64,000 nucleotides of DNA from Paraspadella gotoi (lineage: Eukaryota > Chaetognatha), in the NCBI GenBank assembly GCA_051294375.1, contig CM119266.1:2469008-2533007 (forward strand), in the 5' to 3' direction. A program made the position numbers and the translations under genes. Below, one piece after another: positions 11,462-23,689 of this stretch; position 1 is the stretch's first letter; every line of letters starts with the position of its first letter. Under the pieces are notes generated by a model. It ran no database searches. It was not told the origin of the DNA and saw only the letters and a program-made list of their open reading frames with translations.

Positions 11462-12224
11462 GAAGAGAGAAACGGGCCAAAGAGCATATTCTCAACTGAC
11501 GAAAAGAACCATTAAAGTTTTCAAATGGTCAGCAGGAAACGAATTATGACCCCAGACTAAAAACATCCATTTTCAACCAAGAAACAAGCAAAAAATAATT
11601 TTAAACAATAAAAGAACAAAGAAGGGAAACGTCGACAAGCGGGAAATATTGTCTATTTTGACCAAAAAAAACGACTACTTCGATCTTTTTCGCTTCCCCT
11701 CCCACATCTCCCTGTTGCTGCAGCACTTTCCTTCTCCTCCTCCTTGCCTCATCACTCCTCCTCCCTTCCCTCCTCTCCTCGCCCCTCTCCTCCTCCTCCC
11801 ACCCTCCTCTCCCCCTCCTCGCTCGCCCCCGCGCCTCTCTCTCAGTCTCTATCGTCCGGGCTCTGTCATCGCATCATCGCCGTCACTCGTCTCTCTCGTT
11901 TCGTCGTCATCATCTCTCTCTCTCTGTCCCTTTCTTGTTCTTATTTACTTTGTTTTCTCTCAAAAAACTCCTCTCTTTATATGCCCACTTTTTTTCTTAC
12001 CACAATTTCTCTCTCTTTTTCTCCCTCCTTTTTATACAGTCACAAGACAATCTTTCTTCTTTCTCTCACCACAATGTCTTCTTTCTTCACTCTTTTCACG
12101 TTTGCTCACAATTTCTCCCCCACTCTCCACAATCTTCTCGATCATCTTTTCTCTCTATCAATCTCTCTATCTCTTTTCCCTCTTCTTGTCTAATCGGCTN
12201 NNNNNNNNNNNNNNNNNNNNNNNN

Positions 12225-12602
12225 AGCAACTCTATAAGTCACTTTTCGGTCCGTTCGGGTAGTGTCCCAGTCCGTCTGTCTCCATATATCGTATATGTAT
12301 ATCTACTATATATGTATTACGTCTATGCAATACATATCGTGGCACCCCATCCCGCATGCTCATCAGCTTCGTTTTTCAAGGCACAGCAAAAAAAAACTCT
12401 CAAATCTAAGAAACTGCTAGCGAAAATAAAATAAAACTAAAAGGAATAAAGACGAAATTTGATGCAGTGGATGTAAAATACATCGGGTTCTTCCAAGAAA
12501 GGTTAATAACGTATTCAATAATACTTACTATTCATTGGTTCAGCCAGAGGCGTCATGATGAATTACACATGATAAGCGCAGTCACTTCGGCGACCACACA
12601 AT
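12225..12602 (+). mobile_element. MITE, GTTGCGCC-terminal family (copy A, left end in gap)
   Basis: Shares with copies at 20.5, 49.4 and 58.7 kb the sequence AGCAACTCTATAAGTCAC, a GTC/GGT-rich segment, a TATA-rich middle, GATGCAGTG..ATGTAAAATACAT and an end with GATAAGCGCAGTCACTTC. The first bases, including the terminal GTTGCGCC, fall in the 25-N gap at 12200-12224. The element is non-coding. It is block D of the composite repeat. Confidence 0.75.
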
Positions 12603-12689
12603 TCGACATTACCGCTTCTCCTGTTTTTTGACGCCTTTTTCACCTCCTTCCACTTTCCTCATCCCACCGATATTTCCCGCTCCGTCATC

Positions 12690-13200
12690 TCTCCCTCTTC
12701 AATAGTAATCCCTCTCTCTCCTCTCTCTCTCTCTCCTCTCTCTCTCTCTTCTCTCTTCTCTCTCTCTCTCTCTCTCTCTCGTTTACTCTCGCCCTTTCTC
12801 TTTTTTTCTAAATCTTTGCCCAACGTCCATCCCATTCTTAAATCTACCGTCCTTAACCTCGCTATTTTGCCACTCCCTCGTTAACTCTCTCTCTCGCTCT
12901 TTCCTCTCCCTCTCCAATCGTTCCCCCTTCTCTTTCCCTCTCTAACTTCCTCTCACTCTCTTTGCTCTCTCTCTTCCTCTCCTCTCTTACATTGTTTCCC
13001 TTCTTTATCTCCTCTCTCACTCTCTCTTTACCAGGTTTCCTCCTATCTGCAACTTCCTCCCCGTTCTTTCCTCTCTTCTCTCTTCTCCTCTCCCTCTCTC
13101 TCTGCTCCTCTCCTCTCTCTCTCTCAGCCGTGCGCTTTTTCCCTACTCTCCTCTCCTCCTTCTTTCCTTTCTCTTCCTCTCTTCTCTCTACCATTTCACT
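12690..13200 (+). repeat. CT-rich tract (block E)
   Basis: Long imperfect CT/CCT tract with a short unique island at 13195-13260. Its reverse complement is found at 16660-16803 and 19600-20490. Confidence 0.85.
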
Positions 13201-13934
13201 CCACCATGCACCGGAGTGCAAAAGATGATCCAACCTTTGATATGTAGTTACGAACTTCCTCTTTAAGAATCTCTCATCTCTTCTCTCCGCCGTCCTCTCC
13301 TCTCTCAATCTCTGCCCCTCTCATCTCTCTCTCCTCGTCTCTTCATTTTTCCCGTGACGGGGCAGACTCGGGTCGGTGAAAACAGAAGTAAAACGCCAAA
13401 AACAAACCAGCCGACACACCAGCACGACCAAATCTCTTTCCTTCTGCCTCTCCCTTCATCCCGCTCCTCCTTTTTTCTTCTCACTTCTCTCCGCTCTCGA
13501 CAAAAAAAGACTCGCCACTTGAAATCTTGACTTTGGAACAAATCAGCGGCAAAAGAAAAGAATCGGAGAATTGGAGATAAGAATCAATGAAACAAAATAA
13601 ATCAGAAACAAGAATCTGGGAAAGATCTGCGAACCTAAGTTGAATCAGGAAAGAAAACAAGAATCAGCAAGCTGAAAGAGAATCGTAAAAGAATCAGCGA
13701 ACAGAAATGAAAATTCAGGAAGATGTAAGTAAATAGAAAAAAATGTTAAGAAAATTTTTTGGAAGATTGGGTAAAAATTAATATAGTAAAAAGAAACAGT
13801 AAATTTATATTAGGAAAGAATCAGAAAATAGAAACAGAATCTATAGAAGAGAATTGCTGCGCAACGAATGAGAATGAAATGGAAACACTCGTGAATTTTC
13901 GCCAGAAGATTTGTCAATATAGGAGAATGTCCTT

Positions 13935-14790
13935 GCGTGTCTTTGGGACGATCGCCATGCTAAAAATCGCCACAAATCTCTCGGTCTTGGGACGATCGCC
14001 GCTTAAAATCGCCACAATCTCTCGCGTCTTTGGACGCATCGCCGCTTAAAATCGCCACAAATCTCTCGCGTTCTTTGGACGATCGCCGCTTAAAAATCGC
14101 CACCAAATCTCTCGGTCTTGGGACGATCGCCGCTTAAAATCGCCACAAATTCTCTCGGTCTTGGGACGATCGCCGCTTAAAATCGCCACCATAATCTCTT
14201 CGCGTCTTTGTGACGATCGCCGCTTAAAAAATCGCCACAAATCTCTCGGTCTTGTGGACGATCGCCGCTTAAAATCGCCACACAAATCTCTCGGTCTTGG
14301 ACGATCGCCGCTTAAAATCGCCACAAATCTCTCGGTCTTGGGATCGCCAGCTTTAAAATCGCCACAAATCTCTCGGTCTTTCGACATCGCCGCTTAAAAT
14401 CGCCACAAATCTCTCGGTTGGCGATGATCGCCGCTTAAAATCGCCACAAATCTCTCGGTCTTGGACGATCGCCGCTTAAAATCGCACAATCTCTCGGTCT
14501 TTGGACGATCGCCGCTTTAAATCGCCACAAATCTCTCGGTCTTGGACGATCGCCCGCTTAAAATCGCACAATCTCTCGTCTTCGGGACGTGCCGCTAAAA
14601 TCTCCACAAATCTCTGGTCTTGGGACGATCGCCGCTTTAAAACTCGCCACAAATCTCTCGGTCTGCGATCGCCGCTTAAATTCGCCACAAATTCTCAGCG
14701 GTCTTGGCACGATCGCCGCTTAAAATTGCCACAAATCTCTCGTCTTGGGACGATCGCCGCTTAAAATCGCCATAAATCGCCCCAAATATT
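13935..14790 (+). repeat. 42-bp satellite block 2
   Basis: About 20 copies of the unit at 10.35-11.09 kb, more uniform than block 1. They decay at the right end into shorter TCGCC-containing units before the B spacer. Confidence 0.9.
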
Positions 14791-15109
14791 TCGCCTTTAA
14801 GTTCGTCTTCGAATCGCCCTTTATCTCTTCGGCTTTACGACGATCGCCCTAAAATTCGAGTCCAGCTCTGGAACGATTACGTCTTTGACTCAGCGTTAAG
14901 CGTTGACTCCCATCTGAGCTGCGCGTCAATGGCGCCCGAGTCGTTTCCATAGAAACCGAAATAGTTTTTTTTCCTTCCTGTCTGGCATAAACGTCCGAAA
15001 CGTCTCTGACTCTCTAACTCTTTGTCTTTTTTTTTCTGGAGGTTTTTTCTGAGGGAAAAAGTTGCGGTCGTTAAGAAGGGGAAGCAGATTGGAGAGAGAG
15101 AGGAGAGAG

Positions 15110-15170
<61 letters not shown>

Positions 15171-15384
15171 ACGGGCCAAAGAGCATATTTCTGAACGAAA
15201 AGAACCATTAAAGTTTTCAAATGGTCAGCAGGAAACGAATTATGATCCCCAGACTAAAAACAATTTTAACAAAAACAAGCAAAGAACAAATTTTAAACAA
15301 TAAAAGAACAAAGAAGGGAAACGTCGAACGAGAGAAATTGTCTATTTTGACCAAAAAAACGACTTCATCTTTTCGTCCCTCAAT

Positions 15385-15393
15385 CCTCCTACT

Positions 15394-15480
<87 letters not shown>
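15385..15480 (+). repeat. CT microsatellite
   Basis: Almost pure (CT)n interrupted once by TTCTTCTT, inside the second C block. Confidence 0.9.
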
Positions 15481-15483
<3 letters not shown>

Positions 15484-16377
15484 TCCCTCAATCTTCATCT
15501 TTTTCTCGCCAAAAAAAAAAAAAAAACAACTTCCCTTTCTTTCTTATTTTACTTTTTTTCTCTCAAAAAACCTCCTCTTTATTCCAATTTTTTTTCTTAC
15601 CACAATTTCTCTCTCTTTTTCCCCTCTTTTTATAAGTCACAAATCTTTCTTTCTCACCACAATCTTTCTCACTCTTTTCCACTTTGCCCACAATTTCTCC
15701 CCACTCTCCACAATCTTCTCTCTCTCTTTCTCCCTTCAATCTCTCTATCTCATTTTCCCTTTTCTTTCTATCCCCTTTCTTTCCACCATAACGGGGCCAG
15801 CGATTCCAACGAAGGCGGAAACTTGAAATCCGCCCAAGAAGGGAGATTTGTGGCGATTTTAAGCGGCGATCGTCCCAAGACCAAGGGACAATTCTATATT
15901 GAAATCTCGCGAAAATCACGAAGTTTCCATTTCATTTCTAATTCGTTGCGCAGATTCTTTCTTAGATTCTGTTTCATTTTACTGATTCTTTCCTAATAAT
16001 AAATTCTGTTTCTTTTTACTTATTAATTTTACAATCTTCAAATTTCATTTTATTTTACTTTATCTGATTTCATTTCTGTTCGCTGATTCTTTCTACGATT
16101 CCATTTCAGTTTGCTGATTCTTTTTCTGATTCCACTTCAGGTCGCAGATTCTTTTCCAGATTCTTGTTCTGATTTTATTTTGTTTCATTGATTCTTATCT
16201 CCAATTCTTCCGATTCTTTCTTTTGCCGCTGATTTCGTCTCCCAAATCAAATTCAAGTCATCTTTTTTTTCGAAGGCGAAAATGAGAAACAAAAACGAAG
16301 AACAGAATGAAAAGAAATTTTCTCTTCCTTTTTTTGGGTTTTATTTCTGTTTTCACGACGAGTCGCCCGTCCCGAAG

Positions 16378-16413
<36 letters not shown>

Positions 16414-17667
16414 NNNNNNNNNNNNNNNNNNNNNNNNNNNNNNNNNNNNNNNNNNNNNNNNNNNNNNNNNNNNNNNNNNNNNNNNNNNNNNNNNNNNNNN
16501 NNNNNNNNNNNNNNNNNNNNNNNNNNNNNNNNNNNNNNNNNNNNNNNNNNNNNNNNNNNNNNNNNNNNNNNNNNNNNNNNNNNNNNNNNNNNNNNNNNNN
16601 NNNNNNNNNNNNNNNNNNNNNNNNNNNNNNNNNNNNNNNNNNNNNNNNNNNNNNNNNNNAGAGAGAGAGAGAGAGAGAGAGGAAGACGGGGAGGAAAGTT
16701 CAGATAGGAGGAAACCTGGTAAAGAGAGAGTGAGAGAAGGAGATAAAGAGGGAACAATGTAGAGAGAGAGAGGAAGAGAGAGAGCGAAAGAGAGTGAGAG
16801 GAANNNNNNNNNNNNNNNNNNNNNNNNNAGCCGATTAGACAAGAAGAGGGAAAAGACGTCGAGATAATGAAGAAGAAAAGATGATCGAAGAAGATTGTGT
16901 CTGATAGTGGGGCGAGAAATTGGACAAATCTGAAAGAGTGGAAGAGAAGAAGACATGGGGTGAGAGAATAGAAAGAAAGATGTGCTTTCTTCGTGACTGT
17001 ATTAAAAAGGACGGGAGAGAAAAAGACGAGAGAAATGTGGTAAGAAAAAAAAAATGGGCATTAAAGAAAGAGGAGTTTTTTAGAGAAAACAAAGTAAATA
17101 AGAACAAGAAAGGGACAGAGAGAGAGAGATGATGACGACGAAACGAGAGAGACGAGTGACGGCGATGATGCGATGACAGAGCCCGGACGATAGAGACTGA
17201 GAGAGAGGCGCGGGGGCGAGCGAGGAGGGGGAGAGGAGGGTGGGAGGAGGAGGAGAGGGGCGAGGAGAGGAGGGAAGGGAGGAGGAGTGATGAGGCAAGG
17301 AGGAGGAGAAGGAAAGTGCTGCAGCAACAGGGAGATGTGGGAGGGGAAGCGAAAAAGATCGAAGTCACGCGTTCTCTTTTTGGTCAAAAATAGACAGAAT
17401 TATTTCCGCGCTTGTCCGACGTTCTCCCTTCACTTGTTCTTTTCATTGTTAAAATTTATTTTTTGCTTGTTTCTGTGGGTGTGAGAAGCAGGTCGGGATG
17501 TTGTTTAGCTGTCGTGCGGTGGGTCATAATTCGTTTCCTTGCTGACCATTTGAAAACTTTAATGGTTCCCTTTTCCGGTGGCGAGTGGGTGAGGGGCGAG
17601 TAGGTGAGGGCTACGGTGGTTGGCCGCGCTTTCTCCTCTTCTCATCTCTCTCTCTCTCTCTCTTTCT

Positions 17668-17702
<35 letters not shown>

Positions 17703-18049
17703 CTTCTCTCTCTCGTCTCTCTCTCTCCAATCTGCTTGCCCCTTTAACGACCCGCAACTTTTATCCCTCAGAAAAAAAGACAAAGAGTTTAGAAGTCAAG
17801 AACCTGTTTCCGGACGTTTATGCAGACAGGGAAGGGATAAATAAAAGACTATTTCGGTTTCTATGGCACGAGCTCGGCGCGCCATTGAGCGCAGCTCAGA
17901 TGGCGATACAACGCTTAACGCTAGTCAAAGCGAACGTAAATCGTTCCAGAGCGGACTCAATTTTAGGGCGCATGCGTCACCGTTAAAGGCCCGAAACGAC
18001 GATAAAGAGGCGATTCGGAAGTACGACACTTAAAGGCGACACTATTAGC

Positions 18050-18905
18050 GGCTTGACTTTATGGCGAGTTTAACTGCTGCGCGATTCGTCCAAGACCGAG
18101 AGATTCTGTTGGCGATTTTTTAGCTGCAGCATCGTCTCCAAGACGAGGAGATCTGTGCTCATTTTAACGGGCCTCTCTCCAAGCACCGAGAGATTTGTGG
18201 CGTTTGACGCGGGCGATCGTCCAGACTCGAGAGATTTGTGGCGGATTTTTTACAGCGGCGATCGTCCAAGACGAGAATCTCTCCGACTCTCTCGGCGATC
18301 GTCCAACAGACCGAGAGATTTGTGCGCCGATTTTAAACGCCCGGGCTGATCCGTCAAAGACCCGAGAGCTGCACTTGTGGCGACCTTTTAAGCCGCGATT
18401 CGTCCAAAGACCGAGAGATTATGTTGTCGATTTTAACGGCGATCGTCCCATAAGACCGAGAGATTTGTGGCGATTTTTTAAGCGGCGATCGTCAAACGTA
18501 CCGAGAGATTGTGGCATATAATAAGAATGCAAACAAAAAAGAAAAATAACAGAAACGACAAAAAACAAAGTCGGCGACTCGTCCGAGCAAGACGGAATTG
18601 TGCGCGATTTTGAAGCGCGATCGTCGCCAGTAAATGACTGAGAGACTTCTCGTCTGCTGCGAATTTTAAGCGAGCGATCTTCGCTCCCAAGACCCGAGGA
18701 ATTTTGTGCGAGATTTTTAAGCCGCGCGCTCCGTCAAAGAACGCTAGACGATTATGTGGCGATTTTAAGCGGCGGCGAGGTGGTTGTCCGCGTCCAAAGA
18801 CCGATCAGAGTATTGTGCGCGATTTTAAGTAGCGGCGTCTCCCAAGACCGGAGCATTCGCCTGTGCGCGATTTTTAGCATGGCGATCGTTCCAAAGACAC
18901 AGGAC
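18050..18905 (-). repeat. 42-bp satellite block 3, inverted
   Basis: Reverse complement of the same unit: GCGATTTTAAGCGGCGATCG and CCAAGACCGAGAGATTTGTG recur about every 42-45 bp. It is the most degenerate of the three blocks. Confidence 0.85.
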
Positions 18906-19879
18906 AATTCTTCGTTTACGTTAGACAAATCTTTCCTGCGAAAATCACGAACAAGTTGTTTCCATTTCATTCTCAATTCGTTGCGCAAGCAATTCTTTTC
19001 CTATAGATTCTGTTTCTATTTCCTGATTCCTTTCTAATATAAATTTACTGTTTCTTTTTACTAATTTTAATTCTTTTTTTACCCAATTCTTCCAAAAAAA
19101 ATTTGTCTTCAACCATTTCTTTTTCTATTTATTACTCTATCCTGATTCTCATTTCCTGTCTCGCTGATTCTTTCTTACGATTCATCTTCTCAGCTTGCTG
19201 ATTCTTTTTCTGATTCCACTGTTCCTAGGTTCGCAGACTTCTTTTCACCAGATTTTGTTTCTGATTTCTATTTCTTTTCATTGATTCCTTATCATCCAAT
19301 TCTTCGATTCTTTCTCTTTGCCGTCGATTTGGGTGTGCAAGAGTCAAGTTCGAAGTGGCGAGTGGGTGTTTTTTTGGTCGAGAGCGGAGAGAAGGGTGAG
19401 AGAGACAAGAGAGCGAGGAGCGGGAGTGAAGGGGGAGGAGGGGGGAGAGGAGGAGAGAGGAGATGGGTGGCGGGGTGGCGTGGGTGGGGTGGGCGGGGGG
19501 GCTGGGGCTGTTGTTTTGGCGTTTTACCTTCTGAAGTTTTCACCGACCCGAGTCCTCGCCTCCGCAACAGGGAAAAATGAGAGACGAGGAGAGAGAGATG
19601 GAGAGGGGCAGAGATGGAGGAGTAGGAAGGACGGCCCGGAGAGAAGGATGAGAGTTCCTTTTAAACAGAGGAACAAGTTCGATATCTACATGCCCAAGGT
19701 TGTGATCATCTTTTGCACTCCGGTGGCATGGTGGATGTGAACATGGAGAGAGAAGGAGAGGAAGAGAATGGAAGAAAGGATGGAGAGTGAGAGGTCGGGA
19801 AAAAGCGCACGGCTTGAGAGAGAGAGAGGAGAGAGAGCAGCAGAGAGAGACGAAGGAGAGAAAGATGAGAGCAGAGACG

Positions 19880-20340
19880 AGAGCACCTGTACGCGTATGT
19901 GATGACACTCGAGAGACTGGCTGAATGACGCTAGCACATCCGTCGACGGCTCCATAGAGGAGAGAGGTGTGAGACGATAGGCGGCCTCAGAACTTATCAT
20001 GTCAATCACAGTAACTAGAGGAAGAGACGATCTTATTCAAGCCGCACGACCGAACAGAATGCAGAGGAACAGTTAGAGAGCGGAATCGCAGACAGGGGAA
20101 CGATGGTCTCTCCGTCGTCCTGTCTATCTCGGTATAGAGATGCGCTACTATGAATATTGCTGCGTGTTGTGTACCGATAGATCCATTTGCATGGGGAGTT
20201 GGCAAAAAGCGAGTTAGGACGTACCGAGATTCCTAAAGCAATTTGTCCTCCACATGCTAATCGTAGCTCTGACGATATCATCAATCGTCTCACTTTGTAT
20301 GGTACCGTCCCTCCGCTGACTCCCCACCATCCAGCCTAGT
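19880..20340. other. Unrecognised insertion in right arm of the mega-repeat
   Basis: Balanced-composition sequence between two GA-rich E segments, absent from the corresponding place in the left arm (13.0-13.3 kb). Frames of 70-90 codons are present on the minus strand, but none resembles a known domain and no splice pattern is convincing. It could be a fragment of another mobile element. Confidence 0.4.
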
Positions 20341-20416
20341 AGAAAAACAAGAGAAGCCGATGGTAAACGAGACGAGGAGCCGAGATGAGGTAGCGAAGAG
20401 AGCGAGAAGAGACGAT

Positions 20417-20452
<36 letters not shown>

Positions 20453-20532
20453 GGGATTACTATTGAGGAAAAGACGGAAAAATCGGTGAGAGGAAGTGGA
20501 AGATGAAAAAACAAGAACGGTAATTCAATTGT

Positions 20533-20866
20533 GTTGCGCCGAAGTGACTGCCTTATCATGTGTATTTCTCATGACCTGACATGAATAGTAAGTATTCATT
20601 GAATACTTATTAACTTTCTTAACCCGTGTATTTATAACATCCACTGCATCAAAATTCCGTCTTTTATTCCTTTTAGTTTTATTATTTTCGCTAGCAGTTC
20701 CTTAGATTTGAGGTTTTTTCTGTCTTAACAAATGAGCATCCACATATATGCAAGTAGATATACATATATATAGATATACATATACATATATGGAACAGAC
20801 GGACTGACATACCGACGGACCGAAAAGTGACTTATAGAGTTGCTCCGCGAGTACTCGCGGCGCAAC
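20533..20866 (-). mobile_element. MITE, GTTGCGCC-terminal family (copy B)
   Basis: Complete copy. The left end reads GTTGCGCCGAAGTGACTGCC. The right end reads GAGTACTCGCGGCGCAAC, its inverted partner with one extra base. The inner part matches the other copies in reverse. Length is about 334 bp with no coding capacity. It closes the right arm of the composite repeat. Confidence 0.8.
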
Positions 20867-20869
20867 TAA

Positions 20870-21365
20870 AAAGAGAGGAAAGAAAATTAAATAAGAGAAA
20901 TGAGAAATGAATATGAAAACTTAACATTACAACATTAGAACATTAGAAATCAACAATGAAATGTTTTACACTCCAGCCGTATTGTCAATTAATCAGGAAT
21001 GAACCAATAAACTGCTTCTTATCAAACTATACTGTTCATTTTAACTGTCGATTTATCGTTTTAAAAAAAAACTCGATCGTTTGGTCGGCGACTCAGTGAC
21101 GCCAGTTTAATATTTAAAATTTTAACAAATTATAGTAACGCGTTAGTCGCCTAATACGTCGGGATGTTTAACACTTTTTCATCATTATTTCTGACTTTTT
21201 TTATAGTTTTTGCTTTTCTTTGGTTACGTAATCATTATTTTCAATAAAGCTTGGGCCACACGCACCTTATGTTTTTTTGTTACTGTTTAACTTTTTTATC
21301 TTACCATGTTAGTAACAGAAATTTAATTACATAAAGAATCACATCAATAGATAGATAGATTAGAT

Positions 21366-21420
<55 letters not shown>

Positions 21421-21430
21421 AAAAAAAATA

Positions 21431-21522
<92 letters not shown>

Positions 21523-21602
21523 AAAAGTTGGTTTTCAATCTCTCCCAAGAAAAAATCCCTCAGTCTGTCGCCCTCGTTATGACCTCTACGACATTTTTTT
21601 AA

Positions 21603-21652
<50 letters not shown>

Positions 21653-21997
21653 TTTTCTTTTTTTCTCTGCCAATGTTTGTATTACTCTACATAATCTGGT
21701 TTACTCGTTCTCAACCTGACGTTTCCCAGCAAAAAATGTTATGATAATAACAAAATAGTAATTATGGTAAATCCTAACCGAATTAATCATCCTTCCGATT
21801 AACTTTTGCGCGGAAAAAAGGTCACTTATCATTTATATGAAAAAAAGAAAGATGGAAAATTGTCAAAAAAGAAAAAGAAAAAACTCGAAACTCAAATCGA
21901 TAATAATTATTCTAGAATTCCAATTGGAGATTGTTAAGGATGGGAAGAAAAAAAAAGATTTATATTGAACTGTGGATACACATATTAATGAGAAGAG

Positions 21998-22032
<35 letters not shown>

Positions 22033-22330
22033 NNNNNNNNNNNNNNNNNNNNNNNNNNNNNNNNNNNNNNNNNNNNNNNNNNNNNNNNNNNNNNNNNNNN
22101 NNNNNNNNNNNNNNNNNNNNNNNNNNNNNNNNNNNNNNNNNNNNNNNNNNNNNNNNNNNNNNNNNNNNNNNNNNNNNNNNNNNNNNNNNNNNNNNNNNNN
22201 NNNNNNNNNNNNNNNNNNNNNNNNNNNTTTTTTTTCGTTTCGTTAAAAAAATTAAAATGAAATAAAATTAAAAAAGTAACTTTGACCCCAAAAATAAAAA
22301 AATAAAAAAGAGGAGTCGTCCGGCGGAAGC
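20870..22330. other. AT-rich desert with microsatellites
   Basis: AT-rich sequence, then the AAAG tract (21361-21522), a CT microsatellite (21607-21645), mixed AT-rich sequence, another CT tract, and a gap at 22033-22227. No gene, splice signal or RNA gene is recognised. Confidence 0.6.
21361..21522 (+). repeat. (AAAG)n tetranucleotide microsatellite
   Basis: About 40 copies of AAAG with one interruption of A-rich sequence at 21420-21432. Confidence 0.95.
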
Positions 22331-22344
22331 GGAGATGAGACGTG

Positions 22345-22580
22345 TGTCACACTTGTGTGTCACACTTGTGCGTCAAACTTCTGTGTCACATTCGTGCATC
22401 ACTCTTCTGAGGTTTCACAACGGTGTGTCATTTGACTTTTTTGTCACACTGGTGGGTCATTAAGACTAAAGCGAATTATTAAACTCGTGTTTCCTTTCAG
22501 AGTTTTATACGACGAGCGTGTCATTTGATTTGTCTATCATCTGACTTGCGTGTCATCAGACCCGTTTTGTATGTCAGTCA
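22345..22580 (+). repeat. Degenerate TGTGTCA minisatellite
   Basis: Variants of TGTGTCACACTTG, TGCGTCAAACTTC, TGTGTCATTTGACTT and GCGTGTCATTTGA recur every 12-17 bases. It has no coding frame. Confidence 0.65.
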
Positions 22581-22849
22581 GTCAGTCAAACTTGCCGAGA
22601 GATAAAACGAACTTTGACGAATGAAACTTTGGACATTTGTCGTTTTTATGACAAGACCTTTTTTTTTTTGAGCAAATGAAAATTGGATAATAGAAGTAGT
22701 AATAGTAGTACTATGTTGAATAGTAAAGAGCTTTAGTTGTAGTACAAAAATTATGTTTTTAACCCCGAAAAATTTTTCAGATCTTCAGTTAAATTCGTGA
22801 ACTAGTTTGACTTGTGAACTTTGCATGGATCACGATGACTCGATCGCTA

Positions 22850-23110
22850 ATAAGACGACGACGACGAAGAAAAAATGACGACGACGACGATAAAGATGAC
22901 GACGACGATGAAGATGACGACATGGATGAAGATGACGACTTTGAGGACAATGACGACGATAACAAATGAAGGAGGACGATTCATCGGCTGAAAAGCAAAC
23001 AAATTAGGCGAAGATGACGCGAAAGTAATGACACCAATCACGACGACGACGACGACGACGACGACGNNNNNNNNNNNNNNNNNNNNNNNNNNNNNNNNGA
23101 CGACGACTGC
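22850..23110 (+). repeat. GACGAC/GATGAC trinucleotide repeats around a gap
   Basis: Imperfect GAC/GAT repeats at 22850-22960, then pure (GAC)n at 23040-23066 running into an N gap and out of it at 23099. Trinucleotide repeats give long open frames, but nothing else supports coding. Confidence 0.85.
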
Positions 23111-23618
23111 CCGGAGGAGGATTTACTTAAATCGAAAAATGAGATGTAAAACCAATTCTTTTTAAAAGTAGGATTTTCTAAANNNNNNNNNNNNNNNNNN
23201 NNNNNNNNNNNNNNNNNNNNNNNNNNNNNNNNNNNNNNNNNNNNNNNNNNNNNNNNNNNNNNNNNNNNNNNNNNNNNNNNNNNNNNNNNNNNNNNNNNNN
23301 NNNNNNNNNNNNNNNNNNNNNNNNNNNNNNNNNNNNNNNNNNNNNNNNNNNNNNNNNNNNNNNNNNNNNNNNNNNNNNNNNNNNNNNNNNNNNNNNNNNN
23401 NNNNNNNNNNNNNNNNNNNNNNNNNNNNNNNNNNNNNNNNNNGAGAGAGAGAGAGATATGATAAAGGAATCTTCATGGCCCATGTGTTTTTTATGCGGTT
23501 GAAAATCAAAAAAAGCGTCAGACTCGCGACAAAAAAAAAATAAAATAAAAAGTTATGAATATTTTTTAATTGACATACTTTTTTGATCAGTTTTATCTTG
23601 TAGTATTCTGTCTAGAAA

Positions 23619-23687
23619 GCATGCTTAAACCTTAAAAAAGCATGCTTAAACCTTAAAAAAGCATGCTTAAACCTTAAAGAAGCATGG
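23619..23687 (+). repeat. 21-bp tandem repeat, 3.3 copies
   Basis: The unit begins GCATGCTTAAACC and recurs at 23619, 23640 and 23661, with a partial unit at 23682. The core GCATGC is palindromic. Confidence 0.95.
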
Positions 23688-23689
23688 TT

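Larger units (their letters stand above)
10350..20866. repeat. Composite direct and inverted mega-repeat
   Basis: Blocks can be matched by eye. A is a 42-bp satellite, B a spacer around TTAAGCGTTGACTCCCATCT, C a polypyrimidine tract, D a MITE, E a CT-rich block with CACCGGAGTGCAAAAGATGA, and F a spacer with repeated GAATC words. Plus-strand order: A 10350-11090, B to 11490, C to 12199, D 12225-12602, E to 13340, F to 13935, A 13935-14790, B to 15190, C to 15830. Then reverse complement: short A at 15838-15890, F to 16400, E to 16803, C 16829-17400, B to 18050, A to 18905, F to 19600, E to 20490, D 20533-20866. The turning point is near 15.83 kb. One unit is about 3.6-4 kb. A ~450-bp insertion near 19880-20340 is present only in the right arm. 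Confidence 0.75.
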
